Shown here piece by piece: positions 1-7,271 of a stretch of DNA of 40,122 nt. Positions within the stretch are counted from its first letter, which is position 1. Each line of letters begins with the position of its first letter. The DNA comes from Dolichospermum sp. UHCC 0259 (lineage in GTDB: Bacteria > Cyanobacteriota > Cyanobacteriia > Cyanobacteriales > Nostocaceae). The stretch lies in the NCBI RefSeq assembly GCF_009711935.1, contig NZ_VIKX01000326.1, forward strand, positions 1-40,122. Direction: 5' to 3'. The position numbers and the translations under genes are program-made. The notes beneath the pieces were generated by a model, which searched no databases, was not told the origin of the DNA, and saw only the letters and a list, made by a program, of their open reading frames with translations.

Positions 1-217
1 GCCAGTTGCGGAAATAAGTATATACAGTTTGCCAAGCTGGAAAGTCCCCTGGTAACGCCCGCCATCGCACCCCTTCTAGCAAGACATAAAAAATCGCGTT
101 CATGACTTCCCACATATCGACTTCACGCTTGCGACCACCTTTTTTGGCTTCTGGAATCATGTCACTCAACAATTCATATTGGGCGTGAGTCAAATTACTG
201 GGGTATGCTTTACTCAT
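1..217 (-). CDS. IS5-family transposase, N-terminal part (DUF4096-type)
   Basis: This is the N-terminal 72 codons of a transposase running off the left edge. The protein starts MSKAYPSNLTHAQYELLSDM, continues through GGRKREVDMWEVMNAIFYVL and reaches WRALPGDFPAWQTVYTYF. This is the DUF4096 domain found at the front of IS5-group DDE transposases common in cyanobacteria. The ATG is at 215-217, and a GAGAGTA stretch just upstream on the minus strand can serve as ribosome binding site. The catalytic DDE residues would lie beyond the window, so activity cannot be judged. It is divergent from the truncated kinase gene that the element has entered. Confidence 0.88.
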   Translation of the reverse strand, partial: MSKAYPSNLTHAQYELLSDMIPEAKKGGRKREVDMWEVMNAIFYVLLEGVRWRALPGDFPAWQTVYTYFRNW

Positions 218-305
218 GTTACTCTCTCGGTGCTGTGTTCTTTCTATTCACAGCTTACACTGGGAGAGCTTTTTTACTCACTCACCGACTTTTCAAACAC
301 CCTCT
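1..305 (-). mobile_element. IS5-type insertion sequence, one end only
   Basis: The window opens inside an insertion sequence. Its transposase start lies at 217 on the minus strand, and non-coding DNA continues to about 305. The presumed outer end, read on + as ACTTTTCAAACACCCTCTTAG at 288-308, is nearly repeated at 25378-25398, as expected for a shared terminal inverted repeat. Beyond it a histidine kinase reading frame resumes in mid-domain, so the junction lies at about 303-306. The other end and the target duplication are outside the window, so the exact boundary is inferred. Confidence 0.7.
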
Positions 306-859
306 TAGGATTAACCCTAGCAAAATCCATTGTCGAACTGCATGGAGGCGAAGTAAGTCTCACCAGTGAAGTTGGTGTTGGTACTTGTTTTACCTTCACC
401 ATCCCCCTTATAGAAGCTGTGACAATTCCCACTCTAGATGACATTTATGCTGGGGAAAACAAAAATATTGTATATCCAGATATCCTGGAAAATGCCCCCC
501 TCATCTTACTAGTAGAAGACAATGAAGCCAACATCATGACCATAGCCGACTATTTGGAAGTCAAGGGATATCGTCTTCTGGTGGCAAAAGATGGAGAAAC
601 AGGAGTCGCTTTGGCTAAATCTGAGCATCCTGACCTGATTCTCATGGATATTCAGATGCCAGGAATGGATGGCATCGAGGCTATGAAACACATTCGTGCT
701 GATGAGCAAATTGCAAACATACCCATCATTGCCTTAACAGCTTTAGCTATGCCTGAAGATGAAGAACGGTGTCTGTCTGCTGGTGCAAATCAATATCTGA
801 GTAAACCCCTCAAGTTAAAACAATTAACCCAGATTATCCAGCAATGGTTAAGCATTTGA
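302..859 (+). pseudogene. 3' remnant of a hybrid sensor histidine kinase/response regulator, cut by the IS
   Basis: From about 302 the frame encodes the very end of a HATPase_c domain (LGLTLAKSIVELHGG, then GVGTCFTFTIPL). After a linker comes a complete receiver domain: LILLVEDNEAN at its start, the phospho-acceptor Asp in LILMDIQMPGMDG, the Thr in IALTALAM and the Lys in YLSKPLK. In intact hybrid kinases the first motif is preceded by the Gly-Thr-Gly of the G2 box and by H-, N- and G1-boxes. Here IS-derived sequence replaces them, so the insertion hit the G2 box itself. The open frame extends upstream into the IS, but that part has no kinase similarity. The receiver alone could still fold if translated from an internal start, but no strong start is visible. 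Confidence 0.8.
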
Positions 860-865
860 TTGAGC

Positions 866-2194
866 CTATTCCTTTAATGTTACCTCAATATTTTCTGTGG
901 AATTAATCTGACGAAATATAAAATGCCAGATCAGCCCAACACCCATTAATCCAAGACCAATTAACCAGTAGCGCCATTCAATACAAAAAGCCAGCAACAG
1001 CGAAGACCAAAAAGATAACCAAGATATCCATTTCGGATATAACCGTTCTTCGTTACTGATTTGCAATGCGGCTAAACTAACAATGGCACTTCGATATAAA
1101 GCCCCAAATGTCCCAAAAGACCAAGTAACTTTTACGTCACCGATAAATACAAGAAGGGCGATCATGATGCCCACAGCTATGACTGCTAAATCAGGTGTCG
1201 TCCCTGCACTATTCAACTTGGCAAAAAAACTAGGCATATCTCCCCGACGTGCCATTGCTAACAGAAGTCGAGATACACCCAAAACCGTAGTTAAGAGGAT
1301 ACTTAGCATAGAAGTGACAGCACCAACAGCCAAGAAATTAGCAACAAAGGGAATCCCAAAGCTATCAGCTACGGCTTTTAAAGGTGCTGCATTCAATCTA
1401 GTTGCCTCAGCAAAAGCGTCTGATCCAATTGATCCTAAACTGACTACAGCCACGCAGATATAAAGGAGCATGGTGGCAATGATAGTGAAAATAATCGCTC
1501 TGGGAATACTCTTTTTAGGATCTACGATTTCTTCACCAACCATAGAAATGCGAGCAGCACCATTATAGGAAACAAACATTAAAGCCACTGATTGCAGAAA
1601 ATTAATTGTCCAGTGGTGAGAGTTTGTACCTGAGAAAGTCAATTTCTCAAACCCATGAGTAAAGCCGAAAAAGAACCCGACAATAATTAAACAAAGTAGG
1701 GAGAGAATGGTGATTGAAACAACCACAATAGTTGATATTTTAGAACTACGCATCCCTCCCAAAACAATGAAGGTGATCACAAATACACCAATTTCTGCTA
1801 CAGGGACTAAAATCCCCGCATCGGTGATACCAAGGTTGTTTAAAAGATAACCGGAAAATCCCAGGGCGGCGGTAGCTGCTACGGCAGTTTTGCTTAAAAG
1901 ATAGATCCAACCGCCGGTAAAGCCTAACCAGGGTGTTAAGTATTTATAACCATATTCATAGATGCCACCACTAACAGGATGATTAACAGCAAGTTGGGCG
2001 AGGTTGAGACTGTTACAGGCTGCTAATAAGCCAGCAACAATTAGGGCTGCGATCGCTGCTGAACCAGATATCTCCGCAGCCAGACCAATACTGACAAAAA
2101 TACCCGCACCAATAACTGAGGCTAACCCCATAATCGCCGCACTCAGCCAATCTAACTCTCGTTTCAGTTGCTTTGGCGGATTTTCATTTAACAT
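866..2194 (-). CDS. APC-superfamily amino-acid permease
   Basis: A 442-residue integral membrane protein with about twelve hydrophobic helices. The N-terminal helix has the APC signature ASVIGAGIFVSIGLAA, where the unwound substrate-binding helix of LeuT-fold permeases contains the GAGIF motif; MVGEEIVDPKKSIPRAI follows after helix 6. Expected role: proton- or cation-coupled uptake of amino acids at the plasma membrane; the substrate cannot be read from sequence. An in-frame ATG exists at 2224, but it would overlap the upstream gene. The ATG at 2194 has an AAGGAAA ribosome site 8 bp before it and starts MLNENPPKQL, so I chose that. It lies 20 bp after the PrpF-family gene on the same strand, probably as one transcript. 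Confidence 0.9.
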   Translation of the reverse strand: MLNENPPKQLKRELDWLSAAIMGLASVIGAGIFVSIGLAAEISGSAAIAALIVAGLLAACNSLNLAQLAVNHPVSGGIYEYGYKYLTPWLGFTGGWIYLLSKTAVAATAALGFSGYLLNNLGITDAGILVPVAEIGVFVITFIVLGGMRSSKISTIVVVSITILSLLCLIIVGFFFGFTHGFEKLTFSGTNSHHWTINFLQSVALMFVSYNGAARISMVGEEIVDPKKSIPRAIIFTIIATMLLYICVAVVSLGSIGSDAFAEATRLNAAPLKAVADSFGIPFVANFLAVGAVTSMLSILLTTVLGVSRLLLAMARRGDMPSFFAKLNSAGTTPDLAVIAVGIMIALLVFIGDVKVTWSFGTFGALYRSAIVSLAALQISNEERLYPKWISWLSFWSSLLLAFCIEWRYWLIGLGLMGVGLIWHFIFRQINSTENIEVTLKE

Positions 2195-2214
2195 AGTGTT
2201 TCCTTTGAATTGAT

Positions 2215-3300
2215 CTAATTCCACAGGCGACTTGATACATAAACATTACCTGATAAAAGTAGACGCACAGTTCTCACAATACCCGCACTTTTAACCATCA
2301 TGGACGAACCGTCATTGGTTGTCACCAAAGAAACCTCAATTTTTCCAGAAGGATGTTCAATCATCACCATTTCATTGCCAGAACCTATTGAAGTAGCAAT
2401 ACCTTCGGCGACAGAACCTTTGAGGAGGCTACAGCAACCAACACAAATTGCACCTGTGACAGCATGGGCGCTATGACAAACATTGGGGACAAAATAACGG
2501 GAGGTAATGTTTCCCCCATAACGTGGAGGTGCAATCATCGCAAATTTAGGAATTACACTATTTGTAACATCACCTAGTCCCATCCGTTCACCAGCAATGC
2601 GGCGAATTTTAGCAATTTTCTCTAAAAAAGTGGTATCTGCATCAAGTTCTGCCTTGGTTTCATAACCAGTTTTACCTAAATCATTAGCCCGTGCTATGAC
2701 CATCGGCATAGCGACATCAATGCAAGTAACCTCAATTCCCTCAATTTCTTCACGACAATAGCCTGTGGGTAAAAGTTGACCTGTTTTAGAACCGACAATT
2801 TCCATGAAGTTGAGTAAAACTGGGGCTGCTGTCCCCGGTACACCGTCAATGGACATATCACCATCATATATAACTTGACCTTGAGGAGTCAGGACTATAG
2901 CTTCTATCAGTGCATTGGTATTGACGTTACGGATTTTGACGATGGTTTTCTGATCCATCGCGGTAACAAGACCTCTGGCAATGGCAGCATGACCAATAGC
3001 AGCAACCATGTTACCGCAGGATGGACTCCAATCAATCTCAGCCTGATTAATGCTCACTTGACCGAAGAGATAATCTACATCAGCCCAAGGATGGGGAGAT
3101 GGGGAGAATATAGCTACTTTGCTGGTTAGTGTTGTTGCCCCTCCGATTCCGTCTATTTGGCGGTCATCGGGTGAACCCATTGCGGCTAGAATGATCTTGT
3201 CTCGGATAGTTGCATCAGTTGGTAAATCTGACTGCAAAAAAAATGGACCACGAGATGTGCCGCTACGGAATAATAAACACGGGATAGCTAACTGGTTCAT
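2215..3300 (-). CDS. PrpF-family isomerase (2-methylaconitate / 4-oxalomesaconate type)
   Basis: 361 residues, the usual PrpF length. The protein has the family opening FRSGTSRGPFFLQSDLP, the lysine of GATTLTSKVAIFS (about K61) and the catalytic cysteine of WSPSCGNMVAAIGHAA (about C95), plus a C-terminal half with CHSAHAVTGAICVGCC. PrpF proteins have a diaminopimelate-epimerase fold and shift double bonds in tricarboxylic acids; members include 2-methylaconitate cis-trans isomerase and 4-oxalomesaconate tautomerase. No prp genes are adjacent, so the substrate is open. I use the ATG at 3300 (GAGG about 10 bp upstream) rather than the one nine codons earlier. It is followed at 20 bp by an amino-acid permease, which suggests a role in using an imported amino or organic acid. 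Confidence 0.85.
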   Translation of the reverse strand: MNQLAIPCLLFRSGTSRGPFFLQSDLPTDATIRDKIILAAMGSPDDRQIDGIGGATTLTSKVAIFSPSPHPWADVDYLFGQVSINQAEIDWSPSCGNMVAAIGHAAIARGLVTAMDQKTIVKIRNVNTNALIEAIVLTPQGQVIYDGDMSIDGVPGTAAPVLLNFMEIVGSKTGQLLPTGYCREEIEGIEVTCIDVAMPMVIARANDLGKTGYETKAELDADTTFLEKIAKIRRIAGERMGLGDVTNSVIPKFAMIAPPRYGGNITSRYFVPNVCHSAHAVTGAICVGCCSLLKGSVAEGIATSIGSGNEMVMIEHPSGKIEVSLVTTNDGSSMMVKSAGIVRTVRLLLSGNVYVSSRLWN

Positions 3301-3421
3301 ACATAAAACCTCATGGGAGATTGTCAACCCGGCTTTTTTAGTTCTGGAGTTTTAATAATACAATCTATTAGCGATCGCTTGCTTCTCTTACCTAAAGACC
3401 ATTAATCATTGTCTGAATCAG

Positions 3422-3534
3422 GGGCGTTGCTGAATTAAGATATGAAAATTAAAAATGCCATCTCTCAAACTCTTACTCTCTGTGCCTCTGCGTCTCTGCG
3501 TGAAATAAAATCATACTTTTACTCAGCAACGCCC
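3422..3534 (+). repeat. 113-bp MITE-like element
   Basis: Both ends carry the same 12-bp terminal inverted repeat: GGGCGTTGCTGA at 3422-3433 and its reverse complement TCAGCAACGCCC at 3523-3534. Similarity extends imperfectly to about 24 bp (both arms end in TATGA). The interior includes a CTCTGTGCCTCTGCGTCTCT stretch of a kind frequent in cyanobacterial intergenic DNA. It encodes nothing. The element abuts the 5' end of the TPR gene and may have removed that gene's original start. Confidence 0.75.
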
Positions 3535-3553
3535 AAAAACTCATCGGTTAGCG

Positions 3554-4327
3554 TTGTTGGGGAAACAAGGAGAAATTGCCTCAAAAGTTGGAGCGATTTT
3601 GGCAAGTAATTTGAAGGCAAAAAGCCGATTTCGTGAAGCTTTACATCTTTGCAAAGAGACTTTAAATATTGTCGAAGACTATCATATTTTGCATCAAATA
3701 GCACGGTCTGAACAAGAATTGGGAGAAATTGAACAAGCACAGCAACATTATCAAAAAGCACTAGAAATATGTCCAGTAGCAGACGAAAAAGCAAAAGCGA
3801 CCATTTTTCATAACCTAGCAGGTATCTATGCCAACACTGGAAAAATCAACGATGCGGTCGCATTTTACCAACAATCTTTACAACTCCAAGAAAGCATTGG
3901 TAATGTCCAAGCTACAGGCGCGACATTGCACCAATTAGCAGGTATCTACGCCAAGATGGGAAAAATTGAGGATGCGATCACCCTCTACCAACAGTCTTTA
4001 CAACTTTTTGAAAGCACTGGGGATGTCCAAGGTCAAGCCGCGACTTTGCACTGTTTAGCTGATATCTACGCGGATACGGGAAAAATAGAGGAAGCGATCG
4101 CCCTCTACCAGCAGTCTTTAGAAATCACTGAAAGCATTGGGGATATCCACAGTAAAGCCGTAACATTAGCAATGTTGGGGCAGTTGTTAGCAGATAAAAA
4201 AGGAGATTTTGTTACAGCACTGGATTATTTACAGCAGTCTTGCGAGATATTGCAGCGTATTCAATCTCCTGATGCTAAGACAGTGAGGGAAATTATTCAA
4301 CGAGTGCAACAAATGGCAAACGGTTAA
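3554..4327 (+). CDS. Tetratricopeptide-repeat protein, probably 5'-truncated
   Basis: 257 codons of TPR sequence. Three clear units have a 40-residue period, each with LAGIYANTGKINDAVAFYQQ-like helix A/B, preceded by a weaker unit (QELGEIEQAQQHYQKALEI) and followed by a final LDYLQQSCEILQRIQ helix. TPRs are protein-protein interaction scaffolds; no catalytic domain is present. The listed start is a TTG with no convincing ribosome site. The frame stays open upstream to a stop at 3506-3508, inside a MITE, so the original N-terminus was probably lost when the element inserted. The gene is followed by a small acidic protein gene and a convergent Rpn-type gene. Fragments of all of these recur at 10733-12227. 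Function unknown; TPR identity is sure, gene integrity is not. Confidence 0.7.
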   Translation: MLGKQGEIASKVGAILASNLKAKSRFREALHLCKETLNIVEDYHILHQIARSEQELGEIEQAQQHYQKALEICPVADEKAKATIFHNLAGIYANTGKINDAVAFYQQSLQLQESIGNVQATGATLHQLAGIYAKMGKIEDAITLYQQSLQLFESTGDVQGQAATLHCLADIYADTGKIEEAIALYQQSLEITESIGDIHSKAVTLAMLGQLLADKKGDFVTALDYLQQSCEILQRIQSPDAKTVREIIQRVQQMANG

Positions 4328-4357
4328 GGTAATTTCTTAAACTTCCAACTTTTGAAA

Positions 4358-4615
4358 ATGCTACAAGAAACATCAGAACAAGAAACTGAATGGGAGTTTG
4401 CAGAAATCTGGGTAGATACTCCGATATTTCCTTCTTATATTCTGATGATAGTCAAAGAACAATCAGGAAAACTCTCTATTCATAACCCTGCACAAAACTA
4501 TAAAATCATCTTTGCTAGTGACAATTATGAAGCCGCTAAAATGTGGCTACTAGAGGATGAATATGAAAGATTGAATAATCGTATTTTACAACAAGATTCT
4601 GATGAAGAAGATTAA
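4358..4615 (+). CDS. Small acidic hypothetical protein
   Basis: 85 residues from the ATG at 4358 (a TTG two codons earlier is an alternative). I do not recognise a family. It is acidic, starts MLQETSEQETEWEFAEIWVD and ends in a run of Asp/Glu (QQDSDEED); the middle (YKIIFASDNYEAAKMWLLED) looks like a compact alpha/beta fold. It begins 30 bp after the TPR gene and is probably co-transcribed with it. A decayed copy of its first ~50 bp sits at 10857-10912 after a TPR fragment, so the TPR-small-protein arrangement existed before the local duplication. That conserved linkage is the main argument that it is a real gene. Confidence 0.55.
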   Translation: MLQETSEQETEWEFAEIWVDTPIFPSYILMIVKEQSGKLSIHNPAQNYKIIFASDNYEAAKMWLLEDEYERLNNRILQQDSDEED

Positions 4616-4655
4616 AAGAGACGTTGACTAAAACGCCTCCCTTTTTAGGATATGT

Positions 4656-5552
4656 CTAATCAACTTTAAACCTAGCTAATAACTCCTCACGGGAAAGATT
4701 AAGTAATAACTGATTTCTGTCTGTGAGAGAAAGTTCCATCAACTGACTGATAATAGCAGATAACTCTTCATCTAAATTACCAAAACGCACCGCTAACAAA
4801 CTCTCTACCATCAAACGCTGTCCATCTTGTCTTCCTGCTTCTATTCCCTCTTGTTTCCATTCTTCACATTGTTGAATATACGCTGGTGATAAACTCATAA
4901 TCAACTCCTTTACCTCTTCATCATTGGTATTACTATTCAATTCTAAATTTTTTCGCCAAGATGCGAAAATTCTTACTAGATACTTCCATTTATCATTGTC
5001 TTTTGACAGTTCCACGACTTCGCTGATAGCCGCTGTTTGAGTTCTCCCTTTTCCTAATACTCTCAACCATAGTGTATCCTCTGTCATGGATAACTGATTG
5101 ATAGCAACAATCGCTGCTTTCTGGTATTTTGGTAAAAAATAAACTCCTGTTTCCCATCCCTCCTTTGCTTTCGCTCCAAAACCTTCCAGGATTTTTTCTG
5201 AACAAGTTGGTGTTAAAATCCATAGAAATGGTAATTCTGCTTCAGAGATAGAACGTTTTTCTCGTTTCGCTTCTCGTAATAAATCACCCTGTACACTGTA
5301 CAATTTTAACAAACAACTTCTAATTTCTACCTCATTAGGTGCATTGCGGTAAGGTTCAAATAGACAGCTTGTAACTGCCATTTTTCCTAATAATCCTAAT
5401 TGGGAATTTATAGCTGTTGTTGTCGGAACAAACCAAATATCAATTTCCTGAACTTCGCTTTTGACATCTTTACTGGTTTCTACCTTACCTAGAGGCGCTA
5501 ATAATTCTTCTAGATATTCTTTGGCCAGTTGGTCGTGGGGTTGTCGTGTCAT
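4656..5552 (-). CDS. Rpn-family PD-(D/E)XK nuclease/putative transposase with DUF4351 tail (copy 1)
   Basis: 298 residues. The N-terminal half (LAKEYLEELLAPLGKVETSK, then VQEIDIWFVPTT) matches the start of the Rpn/'Rpn family recombination-promoting nuclease' group abundant in cyanobacteria. The C-terminal ~60 residues (QRLMVESLLAVRFGNLDEEL ... LLNLSREELLARFKVD) are a DUF4351 domain. Known Rpn proteins are DNA endonucleases that stimulate RecA-independent recombination; activity here is inferred. The start is the ATG at 5552. It converges on the TPR/small-protein genes and diverges from the AbrB/PIN pair. A close paralogue lies at 11059-12024 and a third relic at 10915-10993. Compared with copy 2 it has only a short EAGRQDGQR linker before DUF4351. 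Confidence 0.82.
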   Translation of the reverse strand: MTRQPHDQLAKEYLEELLAPLGKVETSKDVKSEVQEIDIWFVPTTTAINSQLGLLGKMAVTSCLFEPYRNAPNEVEIRSCLLKLYSVQGDLLREAKREKRSISEAELPFLWILTPTCSEKILEGFGAKAKEGWETGVYFLPKYQKAAIVAINQLSMTEDTLWLRVLGKGRTQTAAISEVVELSKDNDKWKYLVRIFASWRKNLELNSNTNDEEVKELIMSLSPAYIQQCEEWKQEGIEAGRQDGQRLMVESLLAVRFGNLDEELSAIISQLMELSLTDRNQLLLNLSREELLARFKVD

Positions 5553-5618
5553 GAATTTCCTAATCCGCGCAGAATGATGTCGGAGAGAGTTAAATGGTAA
5601 AAAAAGATATTTTCACTA

Positions 5619-5642
5619 TATACTCAAGTAAGGAATCCTTAC
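5619..5642 (+). promoter_or_regulatory. Candidate promoter/operator of the AbrB-PIN module
   Basis: A near-perfect palindrome GTAAGG-AAT-CCTTAC (5628-5642) lies 30 bp before the antitoxin ATG, directly after an AT-rich TATACT box (5619-5624) that could be the -10 element. AbrB/MazE-type antitoxins usually repress their own operon by binding a palindrome at the promoter, so position and symmetry fit. No binding data; inference. Confidence 0.45.
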
Positions 5643-5672
5643 ATTTCTATAAACAAGGCTAGGAGATAAGTC

Positions 5673-5900
5673 ATGCTGGCTAAATTAACTTCTAAGAATC
5701 AGCTAACTTTACCTAAAAGTGTTACCCGTGAGATAATGGGAGGGTCTGAATATTTTGATGTCAAGGTGGAGAATGGGCAAATTATTCTCACTCCTGTGAA
5801 AATTCAGAGGGCTGATGCGGTTCGATCTAAGCTGGCTGATTTAGGACTAAGTGAGCAAGATGTGGCTGATGCAGTAGCTTGGGCGCGTCAATCATCATGA
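5673..5900 (+). CDS. AbrB/MazE-type antitoxin
   Basis: 75 residues. The N-terminus MLAKLTSKNQLTLPKSV is the swapped-hairpin AbrB/SpoVT DNA-binding motif, followed by FDVKVENGQIILTPVKI. The C-terminal helix (VRSKLADLGLSEQDVADAVAWARQ) would be the toxin-binding segment. It overlaps the PIN gene by 4 bp (ATGA, 5897-5900), the hallmark of translationally coupled toxin-antitoxin pairs. Expected role: neutralise the downstream RNase and repress the operon through the palindrome at 5628-5642. An AGGAG ribosome site (5661-5665) stands 7 bp before the ATG. Confidence 0.88.
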   Translation: MLAKLTSKNQLTLPKSVTREIMGGSEYFDVKVENGQIILTPVKIQRADAVRSKLADLGLSEQDVADAVAWARQSS

Positions 5901-6331
5901 CTTCTCTACGAGTTGTAATTGATACTAATATTATAGTTTCTGCGTTGATATTTGGGGGCAAAGTATGTAGGCTGCGTTTAGCTTGGCAGGATGATCTTTT
6001 TATTCCCTTGGTTTCTAAAGCGACTACCACTGAGTTGATTCGAGTGCTGGCTTATCCTAAGTTTCAGCTTACCCCAAGGGAGCAAGAAGATTTGCTATCG
6101 GATTATATACTGTTTTGTGAAGCTGTGGCGATGCCCGACAACTTGCCTGTAATTCCTGAATGTCGTGACCCTTTTGATGTTCCTTTTTTACTTCTAGCTG
6201 TGGTTAGTAAAGCAGATTATCTTGTGACAGGCGATAGCGATTTACTCACTTTAAAAGATAATTTTTCTTGTCCGATTATCACTGCTGAAGAGTTTATCAA
6301 TGTTATGAATGATTTGATTGGTAAACGCTAA
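5897..6331 (+). CDS. PIN-domain toxin (COG1569-type RNase)
   Basis: 144 residues. Acidic active-site positions of the PIN fold are visible: the first Asp in VVIDTNIIVSAL (D9), a Glu in TTTELIRVLAYPKF, and Asp residues in CRDPFDVPFLLLA and LVTGDSDLLTL. Such proteins are Mg-dependent ribonucleases held inactive by their antitoxin. The ATG at 5897 overlaps the antitoxin stop; a TTG further upstream in frame is not needed. Length and all motifs look intact, so the module is probably functional. It sits beside an Rpn gene in a rearranged stretch, consistent with accessory DNA. Confidence 0.88.
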   Translation: MTSLRVVIDTNIIVSALIFGGKVCRLRLAWQDDLFIPLVSKATTTELIRVLAYPKFQLTPREQEDLLSDYILFCEAVAMPDNLPVIPECRDPFDVPFLLLAVVSKADYLVTGDSDLLTLKDNFSCPIITAEEFINVMNDLIGKR

Positions 6332-6491
6332 CTACAGCAGATTTCAGCGTTCAGCATCTCTCTGTAAGGTTTTGTGATTAAAGTTTGTACCTCATTTACC
6401 TGCAATATGCTGTAATTTTGTGACAAGTTGAGACAGAACATACGGAGCTAAATTCATCAATTCTGCGCTAAGTGCCAAAACAGCATACACT

Positions 6492-6518
6492 TTTTGTGAA
6501 TTAACCTCACAAAAGGAG
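6492..6518 (+). promoter_or_regulatory. Hairpin abutting the sppA ribosome binding site
   Basis: TTTTGTGA (6492-6499) and TCACAAAA (6507-6514) form a perfect 8-bp stem with a 7-nt loop, and the AGGAG ribosome site (6514-6518) begins in the last stem base. The ATG follows 6 bp later. The hairpin could modulate translation initiation, or the DNA palindrome could bind a regulator. It resembles a CRP-type TGTGA/TCACA site, but the spacing is 7 rather than 6. Confidence 0.4.
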
Positions 6519-6524
6519 TTGACT

Positions 6525-7271
6525 ATGACTAAGTTCTTATTCGTAACCGATTTAGATCATACTTTCGTAGGGGATGATCAGGGATTATTGGAGTTGAGCG
6601 ATCGCTTGCAAAGTCATCGTCAACAATATGGTACAAAAATAGTCTACTCTACAGGGCGATCGCCTGTCCTCTACCGCGAACTCCAACAGGAACAAAATCT
6701 CTTTTCCCCAGATGCTTTGGTTCTGTCTGTAGGTACGGAAATCTACTTAAATGGTAGCAATATTCCTGACCCAGAATGGTCAAACATTCTTACTCAAGGT
6801 TGGGATAGGCAAAAAATTCTCGCTATCACTGAACAATTTCCAGAATTATTGTTACAACCAGATACGGAACAACGTCCTTTCAAGGTCAGTTTTTTCCTAA
6901 AAGCAGAATTGTCGGGAATCCTACCACAACTTGAGGCCGAGTTGCAAAAAACTCAACTAAATGTAAAGTTAATTTATAGTAGTGAAATTGACCTTGACAT
7001 TTTACCCCATACCAGCGATAAAGGTCAAGCAATGCAGTTTTTACGACAGAAGTGGAAATTTGCAGCCGAGCAGACTGTTGTTTGTGGCGATTCGGGTAAT
7101 GATATTGCTTTATTCGCTGTCGGTAAGGAACGGGGAATCATTGTCGGGAATGCTCGTCCAGAGTTACTGCAATGGTATCATCAGCATCCTGCGGACTACC
7201 GTTACCTCGCCCAAAACCGTTGCGCTGCTGGGATTATGGAAGGTTTAAAATATTTTGGTTTCCTAGAATGA
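6525..7271 (+). CDS. Sucrose-6-phosphate phosphatase (HAD superfamily)
   Basis: 248 residues, the length of cyanobacterial stand-alone sucrose-phosphate phosphatases. HAD motifs are all present: nucleophile/acid pair D9 and D11 in [13 protein letters not shown], motif II YSTGRSP, the motif III Lys in RPFKVSFFL, and motif [13 protein letters not shown]. The enzyme hydrolyses sucrose-6F-phosphate to sucrose in the cytosol, the last step of sucrose synthesis (osmoprotection, and carbon export to heterocysts in Nostocales). The ATG at 6525 has AGGAG 6 bp upstream; the TTG two codons earlier is less likely. Its stop overlaps the ruvA start (ATGA, 7268-7271), so the two are translationally coupled. 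SPP versus a related HAD sugar phosphatase is judged by overall resemblance. Confidence 0.8.
   Translation: MTKFLFVTDLDHTFVGDDQGLLELSDRLQSHRQQYGTKIVYSTGRSPVLYRELQQEQNLFSPDALVLSVGTEIYLNGSNIPDPEWSNILTQGWDRQKILAITEQFPELLLQPDTEQRPFKVSFFLKAELSGILPQLEAELQKTQLNVKLIYSSEIDLDILPHTSDKGQAMQFLRQKWKFAAEQTVVCGDSGNDIALFAVGKERGIIVGNARPELLQWYHQHPADYRYLAQNRCAAGIMEGLKYFGFLE

Noticed and set aside
179-301. N-terminal extension of the kinase/receiver frame
   Set aside because: This part is antisense to the transposase start and IS end; it has no kinase similarity.
1083-1463. Plus-strand open frame of 126 codons inside the permease gene
   Set aside because: Antisense shadow of a clear APC permease with no family features.
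6495-6511. CRP-type site TGTGA...TCACA before sppA
   Set aside because: The spacer is 7 bp instead of the usual 6, and the site abuts the ribosome binding site; kept only as a hairpin/palindrome.
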